Assembly: GCF_018130245.1 (NCBI RefSeq)
Contig: NZ_JAFCKP010000013.1
Span: forward strand, 62,001 to 126,000
Length of the DNA: 64,000 bases
Reading direction: 5' to 3'
Source: Bradyrhizobium sp. SZCCT0231
GTDB taxonomy: Bacteria; Pseudomonadota; Alphaproteobacteria; Rhizobiales; Xanthobacteraceae
Under the pieces are notes generated by a model that saw only the letters and a list, made by a program, of their open reading frames with translations, ran no database searches and was not told where the DNA came from. This document shows positions 19,349 through 27,033 of the stretch, one piece after another. Each line of letters begins with the position of its first letter. Within the stretch, counting starts at the first letter, position 1. A program made the position numbers and the translations under genes.

Positions 19349-20460
19349 GCCGCCACCCGCTCGATGTCGCCGCAACGCCTGCCGGCCTCGTCGAACTGCA
19401 TCAGCCGCGCGGCGTTGATCTTGAGCCCAACCGTGCAGCCGAGCGAAAAGCGCCGTTCGTCGGGCGCGGTGCGGACCACGACGGTTTCCGGGCCGTCGCG
19501 CAGCGCGACATGCACGAAGATGTCGGAACCGAGATTTTCAAGAGTCGTCACCGTGCCGTTGGGCAGCTCATCGGCCGGCGTGGTCAGGACCGCCGCTTCG
19601 GGACGAAATGCGAGACGCCTGGTCTGGGGCGCGAGGGCTGCCGACAGAACCGATCGATTGTCCGTCCAGTGAGCGCGCGTGACGATGTTGATCTTCGGGC
19701 TGCCGATCATCTCGGCCACTCTGAGATCCTGCGGATCGCGATAGAGTTCTTCCGGAGGGCCGACCTGGAGCAACTCGCCGGCCATCATCACGGCGACGCG
19801 GTTCGCCATCGTCATGGCCTCCGACTGGTCGTGCGTGACATAGACGAAGGTCACGCCGAGGCGGCGGTGCAGCGAGGTGATTTCCGTGCGCATCTGCACA
19901 CGGAGCCTGGCATCGAGATTGGATAGCGGCTCGTCCATCAGGAAGACGGTGGGGCGCCGCACCATCGCTCGCCCGAGGGCGACCCGCTGGCGTTGCCCGC
20001 CGGAAAGCTCTCCGGGCTTGCGGTGGAGCAGTTGAGCAACGTCGAGCATAACGGCGGCCTGCTCCACCTCCACGCGAATGCTCCGTTCGATGCCGGCGCG
20101 GCCCGGCACGAGTGGTCCGATCAGCGGCAGGCGCTGTACGAAAGAGAGCTGCCGCGTGCGCAATGGCAGCGCGATGTTGTCGAATACGGTGAGATGGGGA
20201 TAGAGCGCATACGACTGGAACACCATCGCGACATCCCGGTCCTTTGGACGGGCTCCGTCCACGGGGCGGCCGCCGACGCTCACCTCGCCGGCGTCTTGAT
20301 CCTCGAGCCCCGAGATGATCCGAAGTAAGGTCGACTTGCCGCAGCCAGACGGTCCCACCAGGGTCAGGAATTCCCCGTCTTTGATTTTCAGGGAGACGCC
20401 CTTCAGAATCGGTGTCTCGCCATAGCGCTTCTCGATGCCGCGCAGCTCGATCTCAGCCAC
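19345..20460 (-). CDS. ABC transporter ATP-binding protein (UgpC/MalK type)
   Basis: A 371-residue ATPase. Walker A GPSGCGKST (about 38-46), Q loop, signature LSGGQRQRVALGRAMVRRP, Walker B VFLMDEPLSNLDA, H loop THDQSEA, then a C-terminal TOBE/OB regulatory region (about 240-370), typical of CUT1 sugar importers. A 25-residue insertion follows LPLRTRQL. GTG 20460 (VAEIELRGIEKRYGE) is the likely start: it overlaps the phosphodiesterase stop by eight bases, and the longer upstream reading is out of character. Confidence 0.9.
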   Translation of the reverse strand: MAEIELRGIEKRYGETPILKGVSLKIKDGEFLTLVGPSGCGKSTLLRIISGLEDQDAGEVSVGGRPVDGARPKDRDVAMVFQSYALYPHLTVFDNIALPLRTRQLSFVQRLPLIGPLVPGRAGIERSIRVEVEQAAVMLDVAQLLHRKPGELSGGQRQRVALGRAMVRRPTVFLMDEPLSNLDARLRVQMRTEITSLHRRLGVTFVYVTHDQSEAMTMANRVAVMMAGELLQVGPPEELYRDPQDLRVAEMIGSPKINIVTRAHWTDNRSVLSAALAPQTRRLAFRPEAAVLTTPADELPNGTVTTLENLGSDIFVHVALRDGPETVVVRTAPDERRFSLGCTVGLKINAARLMQFDEAGRRCGDIERVAA

Positions 20461-21727
20461 GGCTGCCTCGCTGGAGCGCGTTGCCGTCCGTCCCGGTGTC
20501 GGGCAGACCAAGATGAGCAAGAATAGTAGGCGCGATGTCGATGACCGAGGTTGCTTCGGAGCGCACTGCGCCGGCCGAGAAGCCCGGACCCGAGATCATG
20601 AGGAAGGGGGACTGCTCCGCCGCGCCGAGCCCACCGTGCTGACCTGCGCCAATGACGTCTTCCTTGCCTTCGGAACGCTTGGCGGCAAAGCTTGTCCCAA
20701 CAACCCCGAAACCATTGGGAGCCTCGGTCGCGCGCATGGCGACGGCGCAGGCGAGTCCGTTATCGGTGGATTGGCCAACACGGTACAGCTCGGCCCTGGG
20801 CAGGACGGCGCCGGCCCAGTCCTTGCCGGTCAGAAAGCTGGTGATTGCCGCCTCGCGGCCAGCAGCGTCAGGGTGAAGATAGATAAGTGCCGAAGTGCCG
20901 TTGGAGGCGACCACCACGTCGTCGGAATCGAGACTTTCCTTGAGGCCCGCGGCGACCAGCTCAGCCTCGATGTGGATGACGCCGCTCACCACCTGATGGC
21001 CGTGGTCGGATCCAAGCAGGAAGAGTACATCATCGCCGTCGGGCAGGTGCGCCACCGCGTCCATGACGCGTTTCGCGTTCCGATCGGCTTCCTTCAGGAC
21101 GGTGAGATGTTCGGGCGAGCCCAGCGGCAGTGCGTGCTGCGACGAGTCGGGTTCGCCCAGCCACATCAGAGCGAGGGCGGGAGGACCCGCGGCCAGCACA
21201 GCCTCCGCAATGAAGCGTTCGGTCATGGCCCGATCGCCGGCCACGTCCAGGGTCACGCGAAGCTGTTCGGCTTCGGGCAAGGGAATGCGGCCTCGCCCAA
21301 ACGAGCCGGCGCGATGATAGATGCGTCCGTGGCCATCGGGATCGTGAGCATAGGCCGCTCCCGGAGACACGTTGCTGTAGATCACTGCACCACCATGCTC
21401 ACGCAGGCGCTCGGCAAGCGTCGGAACGGCAAGGCTGCGTCCGGTGACCCGCCTTTTGTGCTGGAGAAAATCCGGCCGACCTGCGTCGTGACGCACAAGA
21501 CGGTCGTCCTCAACGAGGACCATGGTGTTGCCCTGAAGGCCGTGGCGAGCCGGCAGGCAGCCGGTGGCAAGACTTGCCGAAACCACGCGCGTGCATGAAG
21601 GAAAGACTGTGCTGTAGGCCGAGAATTGCTCGGCGCGTGCCGCGAACGCGGCCAGATGCGGCGTGGTCTCGGGGGCGACGAAGTCCCGGCGCAGGCCGTC
21701 AAGGACAACGAGGATGGCGCGGCGCAT
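20453..21727 (-). CDS. Alkaline-phosphatase-superfamily phosphodiesterase/phosphatase (type I NPP-like)
   Basis: A protein of 424 residues from ATG 21727. The metal-dependent phosphodiesterase/nucleotide pyrophosphatase fold is recognised by AILVVLDGLRRD (first metal Asp), VFPSCTRVVSASLATG (the nucleophile Thr region), LGEPDSSQHALPLGSP (Asp/His ligands) and LLGSDHGHQVVSG (Asp-His ligands). There is no signal peptide, so it probably acts in the cytoplasm on what the adjoining ABC system imports. Phosphonoacetate hydrolase-like or glycerophosphodiesterase-like roles are possible; specificity is not deducible. It is the first gene of the operon, divergent from the SorC-type regulator. Confidence 0.8.
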   Translation of the reverse strand: MRRAILVVLDGLRRDFVAPETTPHLAAFAARAEQFSAYSTVFPSCTRVVSASLATGCLPARHGLQGNTMVLVEDDRLVRHDAGRPDFLQHKRRVTGRSLAVPTLAERLREHGGAVIYSNVSPGAAYAHDPDGHGRIYHRAGSFGRGRIPLPEAEQLRVTLDVAGDRAMTERFIAEAVLAAGPPALALMWLGEPDSSQHALPLGSPEHLTVLKEADRNAKRVMDAVAHLPDGDDVLFLLGSDHGHQVVSGVIHIEAELVAAGLKESLDSDDVVVASNGTSALIYLHPDAAGREAAITSFLTGKDWAGAVLPRAELYRVGQSTDNGLACAVAMRATEAPNGFGVVGTSFAAKRSEGKEDVIGAGQHGGLGAAEQSPFLMISGPGFSAGAVRSEATSVIDIAPTILAHLGLPDTGTDGNALQRGSRG

Positions 21728-21966
21728 GTTCACGCTTCCACGTCGTTGAGCGGCACGAAGGGACGCAAGCGCTGCCGCCATGTCGGCCTGCTGGTGCGAC
21801 CACTCTTCGGCCGACGTTTGGCCGTCTCCGGCCGCCCGGGCCACCGGTAAAATTTTCGGTTTGTGTTCTGAGGAGGCCGTATCGGCGTCGGTTCACCGCG
21901 CTGCATGTCGTTCCATCGTGCCTGAGAGGAGGCGAGGTCTCTTTTGGATTCCTAACGGCGACCGGC

Positions 21967-22000
21967 GACACTTTTGTGACATAGAGGGTACATTTGTGCC
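21967..22000. promoter_or_regulatory. Candidate repeated operator near the SorC-type regulator start
   Basis: Two similar boxes about 20 bases apart, ACACTTTTGTGAC (21968-21980) and GTACATTTGTGCC (21988-22000), match at nine of 13 positions on one face of the helix. The second overlaps the possible TTG start of the regulator, and both lie in the region between the divergent operon and regulator. They fit autoregulated SorC-type control; the evidence is position and sequence only. Confidence 0.35.
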
Positions 22001-22002
22001 CG

Positions 22003-23010
22003 ATGCAGAATTGCGATATGGATCGAGCAACAGGGAGCCTGGACGTGCTGGACCGAGCGAACAAACAAGAGAATGAGAATGCCGCGGATGCTGCGCTCAT
22101 GGCGCGGATCTGCTGGCACTATTTCAAGGAGGGGCAAACCCAGGATGCGATCGCCCAACACCTCCAGGTTACCCGCAAGCGTGTGAATCGCCTTCTTGCC
22201 GAGGCGCGCGACACAGGATTCGTGCAGATCACCATCAACAGTCCGGTGAGCGCATTTGGAGCGCTCGAAAGCGGCCTGGTGGAGAGATTTGGTTTGCGTC
22301 GCGCTATCGTCGTGCCATCGCCACTCGACGGTGGAGACGCGCGGCCCATCGTGGGCGCAGCCGCCGGCCACTATGTGTCCGAGCATTTGCCGGAACCGGG
22401 CACCCTCGGCATCAATTGGGGCGGCACCATCAACGCGGCAGCACAGAACCTGCAGCGGCGGGCTGGCGGCGGCAATCGTGTCGTACTCTTATGCGGCGGG
22501 CTCGCGGAGAGCACCCGCATCAATCCGTACGACAATGCGGCAATGGTGGCGCGGGCACTGGATGCGGTGTGCTATTACGTCACCGCGCCGATGTTCGCCG
22601 ATACGGCCACGCTCAGGGATGCGCTTGTTGCCAGTGAGCCGGTGCAGACGGTGCTGGCGATGGTCCCCTATCTCGATATGGCGCTGCTCGCAGCCATCGA
22701 TTTGTCCGAAACCTCGAAAGCGCTGGAGTACGGCCTCATTAATCAAAATGTTTGGCGATCGCTTCTGGATGCGGGTGCAGTCGGCGACATTTGCGGACAC
22801 TATCTCGATGCGGAGGGCCGATTGATTGGCCACGATCTGGCAGCGCGGGTCGTCAATCCTCCCCTCAAAGAACTTCTCAAAATCCCTCAGATCGTGCTGG
22901 CGGCCGGCGGCCTCCAGAAGCTCGCCATCATCCGCGCCGGAATCCGTGCCAAGCTCTGTCACGTTCTGATCACCGACGAGCAAGTCGCTCGAGCGCTGCT
23001 CGAAACATAG
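22003..23010 (+). CDS. SorC/DeoR-type sugar-binding transcriptional regulator
   Basis: A 335-residue protein. The N-terminal helix-turn-helix (about 25-75: WHYFKEGQTQDAIAQHLQV, then TRKRVNRLLAEA) is that of the SorC family, and residues 80-330 form the sugar-phosphate-sensing domain (GTLGINWGGTINAAA, VVLLCGGLAE). It is divergent from the phosphodiesterase-ABC operon and probably senses a phosphorylated intermediate to control it. The start is uncertain: TTG 21994, ATG 22003 or ATG 22018 are all in frame. Confidence 0.87.
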   Translation: MQNCDMDRATGSLDVLDRANKQENENAADAALMARICWHYFKEGQTQDAIAQHLQVTRKRVNRLLAEARDTGFVQITINSPVSAFGALESGLVERFGLRRAIVVPSPLDGGDARPIVGAAAGHYVSEHLPEPGTLGINWGGTINAAAQNLQRRAGGGNRVVLLCGGLAESTRINPYDNAAMVARALDAVCYYVTAPMFADTATLRDALVASEPVQTVLAMVPYLDMALLAAIDLSETSKALEYGLINQNVWRSLLDAGAVGDICGHYLDAEGRLIGHDLAARVVNPPLKELLKIPQIVLAAGGLQKLAIIRAGIRAKLCHVLITDEQVARALLET

Positions 23011-23099
23011 TGCTGGCTTACAGGTCAGTTTTTCATTTCTACCACCTCACATCCGTGCGACGCACGCCACCTCAAACGACAGCTTCGCGCGCCCAGCGG

Positions 23100-24320
23100 T
23101 CAAATCAGCGCCGTCGCAACGCCGGCCACGGCGCTGAAGGCGACGACGAGGAGCGGAGGGGCGCGCCACGCCACCAGCAGGACAAAGCCGACAAGCGCGA
23201 TGCCGAAATCTCTCGGCGCGTGCACGGTCGTCGTCCATACCGGATCGTACAATGCAGCGCCGAGCACGCCGACCACCGCGGCGTTGACGCCCCGCATCAT
23301 GGCCTGGGCGCCGGCCCGCTTCCGGAACGAATCCCAGACCGGCAGGGCGCCGAGCAGGATCAGGATCCCCGGCAGGAAGATGCCGGCAAGGCCGAGCGTG
23401 GCCCCGGCGAGCCCGTGCGGCTCCGGAGTGACTACCGTGCCGAGATAGGCCGCGAAGGTGAAGAGCGGGCCGGGCACCGCCTGAGCGGCACCGTAGCCGG
23501 CGAGGAAGGCATCGTCGCTCAGCCAGCCCGGCGCAACGAAGGCCTCGCGGAGGAGAGGGAGCACGACATGGCCGCCGCCGAAGACCAGCGCACCGGAGCG
23601 ATAGAACGCGTCGAACAAGGCGACGCCCGAGGATCCCGTCAGCCCGCGCAGCGCGGGAAGCCCCACCAGCAGAATAAAGAACATCCCAAGCGTGATCAGG
23701 CCAACGGTTCGCGACACCGGAATTTCGACGTGCCCGGACGGCGCCGCCGCCTCGCTCCGGCACAGCCACAGACCGGCGAGGCCGCCGAGGACGATCGCGC
23801 CGATCTGGGCGATCGACGCCGTGCTGAAGAGGATGATCAGTGCCGCCACCACCGCGATCGACGCGCGCTCGCGGTCCGGACAGAGGTTGCGCGCCATGCC
23901 CCAGACGGCCTGCGCCACGATGGCGACCGCCGTCAGCTTCAACCCGTGCAGCAGGCCGGCCCCGACCGGCCCGGTCAACGCCCCGGCGCCATAGGCGAAG
24001 AGGACGAGCGCCGCGGCCGACGGCAGCGTGAAGCCGGCCCAGGCGGCGAGGGCGCCCAGGTAGCCGGCGCGCATCAGCCCGATCGAGAATCCGACCTGGC
24101 TGCTGGCGGGGCCCGGCAGGAATTGGCACAAGCCGACCAAATCGGCATAGGCGTGCTCGTCGATCCACTTCCGCCGCACAACGAACTCGTCGCGGAAGTA
24201 GCCGATGTGGGCGATCGGGCCGCCGAAGCAGGTCAGCCCGAGCTTGAGGAAGATGCGCAGGACCTCGAGCGGCGAGCCGCGGTGGGCGGGGACGGTCGCG
24301 GTTTCGGCGGTGAGATCCAT
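23100..24320 (-). CDS. chrA: Chromate transporter ChrA
   Basis: A 406-residue inner-membrane protein made of two homologous CHR domains, about 12 hydrophobic segments. The first has LTCFGGPIAHIGYFRDEFVVRR with DLVGLCQFLPGPASSQVGF, the second GALVFGGGHVVLPLLREAF with YGAAQAVPGPLFTFAAYLG: the two FGGP/FGGGH and PGP repeats are diagnostic of ChrA. It exports chromate and lowers its toxicity, probably driven by the proton gradient. A fragment of a multicopper oxidase gene lies directly upstream. No chrB is present here. Confidence 0.93.
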   Translation of the reverse strand: MDLTAETATVPAHRGSPLEVLRIFLKLGLTCFGGPIAHIGYFRDEFVVRRKWIDEHAYADLVGLCQFLPGPASSQVGFSIGLMRAGYLGALAAWAGFTLPSAAALVLFAYGAGALTGPVGAGLLHGLKLTAVAIVAQAVWGMARNLCPDRERASIAVVAALIILFSTASIAQIGAIVLGGLAGLWLCRSEAAAPSGHVEIPVSRTVGLITLGMFFILLVGLPALRGLTGSSGVALFDAFYRSGALVFGGGHVVLPLLREAFVAPGWLSDDAFLAGYGAAQAVPGPLFTFAAYLGTVVTPEPHGLAGATLGLAGIFLPGILILLGALPVWDSFRKRAGAQAMMRGVNAAVVGVLGAALYDPVWTTTVHAPRDFGIALVGFVLLVAWRAPPLLVVAFSAVAGVATALI

Positions 24321-24337
24321 GCGTCACACGTCGTCGA

Positions 24338-24409
24338 AAACAGGGCGGTGAAACCGAAATCCATATGCTGTTGCTGGTGGCAGTGGAAGAGCGTTGTCCC
24401 TGGCAGAGC
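24338..24409 (-). pseudogene. C-terminal remnant of a multicopper oxidase
   Basis: Minus-strand codons read ALPGTTLFHCHQQQHMDFGF and then TALF. The HCHxxxHxDxGF motif is the type-1/type-3 copper site near the C-terminus of multicopper oxidases (laccase/CopA-like), with the His-Cys-His trio intact. Upstream the frame is not extendable to a 400-500 residue enzyme, so most of the gene is gone. It abuts chrA and looks like the leftover of a lost metal-resistance gene. The rest of the 267-base gap before the STN gene shows nothing I can name. Confidence 0.55.
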
Positions 24410-24587
24410 GCCAAGAACGCTCAATTGATCGCCGGTGCCATCGTGAGACTCTTGCAAGCCATCAGTGACATATTGATGTCAAGGAAGGTTCGTAGACTAC
24501 GTACTTCTTGTGGCATCCTGGCAAGGGTTTGGGACGATTGTCAATTCGCCTCTCGCGATGCTGATGGCTTGCCGGAGCAATTGATCG

Positions 24588-25298
24588 GTGTCACGTCGCG
24601 TGCCGTATCTGGCTGTGTGTTTGATGTTTGCGGCCGTTGCAGCCGAAGCGGAGCCAAGCGGCGCAATAATTGGGTCGCCGCGCGCGAACTCAGAAATGTC
24701 CGTGCCGATGTCGTTCGACATTCCGGCCCAGCCGCTCGCCTCCGCACTCGATCGATATGGCGATGCGACTGGTCGCGAAGTCCTCTACAATCCGGCGCTT
24801 GCGCAGGGCCGCACCTCTGAGGCCGTCAAAGGCAGCTTTGGGCCGGAGCTGGCGCTACAACTGCTGCTTGCGGGCACCGGTCTTGCCGCCCGCTTCTTGA
24901 AAGACAATTCGTTCGTTCTGGTCCCGGTGCCGGTAGCCGCCGGATCGCCGGAAGGCAGTGCTGCCGCTCTCACGCGCCAATATTATGGTGTCGTTCAGGC
25001 GAAGTTGCGCGATGCTCTGTGCCGGACCAACGGAGCGCGGCCGGGAAGCTATCGCATCGCGGCCCTGGCCTGGATCGCACCATCGGGGGCCGTAGCCAGG
25101 TTCGAACGACTTGGATCGGCCGGCACGGCCGAGCTCGACCGCGATATCGACGATGCACTTCGACATTTCAGTGTGGGTGCCCCGGTGCCCCCGGGCTTTG
25201 CACAGCCGGTACTGATCGTGGTCCTGCCGCAGGCTTCGGGCGTCACAATGAGTTGTGGCGCGACGGCCCTGCCGAAGGCGGCCGGAGGCGTGCGGTGA
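24588..25298 (+). CDS. STN-domain secreted protein with C-terminal TonB-C-like domain (module 1)
   Basis: A 236-residue exported protein. A signal peptide ends about residue 22. An STN domain (secretin/TonB N-terminus short domain) covers about 40-112: MSFDIPAQPLASALDRYGDA, then VKGSFGPELALQLLLAGTGL. From about 128-222 it aligns with a TonB C-terminal fold (YRIAALAWIAPSGAVARFER, then DIDDALRHFSVG). STN domains normally sit in front of TonB-dependent transducer barrels and touch FecR-type anti-sigma factors; here no barrel follows. The start is GTG 24588. The stop overlaps the sigma-factor start (GTGA), so the two are coupled. Confidence 0.8.
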   Translation: MSRRVPYLAVCLMFAAVAAEAEPSGAIIGSPRANSEMSVPMSFDIPAQPLASALDRYGDATGREVLYNPALAQGRTSEAVKGSFGPELALQLLLAGTGLAARFLKDNSFVLVPVPVAAGSPEGSAAALTRQYYGVVQAKLRDALCRTNGARPGSYRIAALAWIAPSGAVARFERLGSAGTAELDRDIDDALRHFSVGAPVPPGFAQPVLIVVLPQASGVTMSCGATALPKAAGGVR

Positions 25299-25897
25299 CC
25301 GAAGCCTCCGTGGCGATACTGCGCCGCCTGCTGCTCGACCGATATGACGATCTGAAGCGGGGGTTGACCCGCCGACTGGGATCGTCCGAGATGGCGGGCG
25401 ACGTCCTGCACGACACCTGGCTGCGCCTGGCCCGAACGGACACGACGATCGGCACCTTGCACAATCCGGCCAGCTATCTGCTGCGCATGCTCTTCAACGT
25501 GGCGCATGACCGTCGTCGCGCTGAGAAGCGCCGTTTGACGAAGGTTGACATAGAGCATCTGCTCGAGGTCGCCGACGAGACGCCTGGTCCCGCGGAAGTC
25601 GCGGAGGCGCGATCGGATCTGGACGCAATGGCCACCATACTCGCCGAGCTGCCGCCGCGCCGTCGCACCATCCTGCTCGCGGCCAGGGTCGACAACATGG
25701 CGCGGCAGGAGATTGCGGATCGGCTTGGCGTATCCTTGCGCCTCGTCTCAAAGGAGCTGCAACTCGCCCATGAGTATTGTCTGGCGCGGCAAAGGCAAAT
25801 GAGAGAGACGGATTGCGCACCGGACCGGCGAAATTCGTCATTGAATCGTGACCCGTCGCCGCCACGCGGTGATCGCGACCATGACCAGGCTGAATGA
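25295..25897 (+). CDS. ECF sigma factor, FecI-like (module 1)
   Basis: A 200-residue RNA polymerase sigma factor with region 2 (YDDLKRGLTRRLGSSEMAGD, then VLHDTWLRLAR) and region 4 with its helix-turn-helix (LPPRRRTILLAARVDNMARQ, then EIADRLGVSLRLVSKEL). The pattern matches the FecI group that is activated by cell-surface signalling. GTG 25295 overlaps the stop of the STN gene. The C-terminal tail after about residue 170 is extended and polar and overlaps the fecR-like start. It probably directs transcription of the exoprotein and transporter genes. Confidence 0.9.
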   Translation: MTEASVAILRRLLLDRYDDLKRGLTRRLGSSEMAGDVLHDTWLRLARTDTTIGTLHNPASYLLRMLFNVAHDRRRAEKRRLTKVDIEHLLEVADETPGPAEVAEARSDLDAMATILAELPPRRRTILLAARVDNMARQEIADRLGVSLRLVSKELQLAHEYCLARQRQMRETDCAPDRRNSSLNRDPSPPRGDRDHDQAE

Positions 25898-26891
25898 CTC
25901 CATGACTCAAGGGCAGATGCAAAGGCTGGACCTGCTGCAACGCGAGGCGATCGCGTGGGTCCAGCGCATCGATTCCGGACATGCGACGTCAGCCGATGCC
26001 GAGACCTTGCAACGATGGTGTGCCGCGAGTCCGGAGCATGCGGCTGCCTTCGCCGCGGCGAGCGGGGTATGGCGCGACATCCGCCGGGCCGGCGCGAGCA
26101 TCCCCCGCAGCCAATTCGAGGCGTTGCCGGTCCGGAAGACGTCACGCCCGGTACTCGACCGCCGCCTCGTTCTCGGTGGCGGGTTGGCAGCCGCCGCGGC
26201 CGCCTGCGTCGCCGTTGCCAACCCGCCGCTCGGCTTATGGCCGTCCCTTCGCGAACTGAATGCCGACTACAGAACGGCCGTCGGCGAACAGCGGCAGGTC
26301 AGGCCGGCAGAGAACGTCTCGGTCCGGTTGAATACGCAGACCAGCATCGCGGTCCATCCCGCTGACGGGGAGGGTGATCGCCTGGAGCTGCTTGCAGGGC
26401 AGGCGCTCTTCGAAACGGTCGCGAGCGCTCGCCCGCTCGTCGTGTTGGCCGCGGACGGGCGTTCGACCGGCAGCCATGCACGATTCGACGTACGTCGCAT
26501 GAACGGTCCGGCAGGCGCGGTGGTGAGTGTCGCCTGTTTCGATGGCGAGGTGCGCATCGAGCGCAATGACGATTCTGCCATCCTCCGGCCCGCGCAGAGC
26601 GTGCGTTACGATGCCAATGGGGTCGGCCGGGTTGCCGCGATCGACGCGGAGGCGGAATCCGCCTGGCAGCGCGGAATCGTGCTGTTCCGGGCTACCCCGC
26701 TCGCGGACGTCGTGGAAGAGGTCAATCGCTATCGCGCCGGCCGGATTGTCCTTGTCAATGCGAGCCTCGCGCAGAGGCCGGTCAGTGGCCGCTTCCGCAT
26801 CGACCAGATGGAGGAAATCCTCGTGCGTCTCGAGCAGGCTTTCGATGTCAGGACCCGCAAGCTGCCGGGCGGCCTGGTTCTGTTGGGCTGA
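25881..26891 (+). CDS. FecR-like anti-sigma/sigma-regulator protein (module 1)
   Basis: About 336 residues from ATG 25881 (GTG 25848 and ATG 25902 are alternatives). An N-terminal cytoplasmic DUF4880-like anti-sigma region (QREAIAWVQRIDSG, AETLQRWCAASPEHAAAF) leads to a single membrane helix after RR (RRLVLGGGLAAAAAACVAVA), then a periplasmic FecR domain (about 135-250: DYRTAVGEQRQVRPAENVSV) and a C-terminal region (TPLADVVEEVNRYRAGRIVL, then a VRTRKLPGGLVLLG tail). The periplasmic side would be read by an STN domain. It shares the stretch PPLGLWPSLxELxADYRTxxGE with its paralogue at 41585. Confidence 0.88.
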   Translation: MTRLNDSMTQGQMQRLDLLQREAIAWVQRIDSGHATSADAETLQRWCAASPEHAAAFAAASGVWRDIRRAGASIPRSQFEALPVRKTSRPVLDRRLVLGGGLAAAAAACVAVANPPLGLWPSLRELNADYRTAVGEQRQVRPAENVSVRLNTQTSIAVHPADGEGDRLELLAGQALFETVASARPLVVLAADGRSTGSHARFDVRRMNGPAGAVVSVACFDGEVRIERNDDSAILRPAQSVRYDANGVGRVAAIDAEAESAWQRGIVLFRATPLADVVEEVNRYRAGRIVLVNASLAQRPVSGRFRIDQMEEILVRLEQAFDVRTRKLPGGLVLLG

Positions 26892-26917
26892 CATCCGCTG
26901 ACAAGAAACTTTCACAC

Positions 26918-26958
26918 AGAAATCGTGCGCGTTCGCCTACAGGCTTCCGTCTTAGAGC
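26918..26958 (+). promoter_or_regulatory. Candidate sigma-factor promoter upstream of tpsA
   Basis: AGAAATCG (26918-26925), TGCGCGTT (26926-26933) and CGTCTTAGAGC (26948-26958). The same arrangement with the same 22-base distance from TGCG to CGTCTT occurs upstream of tpsB (42713 and 42735). The sequence between the two boxes is unrelated, so the boxes look conserved. The spacing fits -35/-10 elements of an extracytoplasmic sigma factor; -10 CGTC-type boxes are common in that class. No direct proof. Confidence 0.45.
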
Positions 26959-27033
26959 TAGATCGTCATCGCAGGGGATGACGAGGGGCGACCCTTCATT
27001 GGGTCTAGCCGCGCTGCCAGAAGGAATGCCGTC

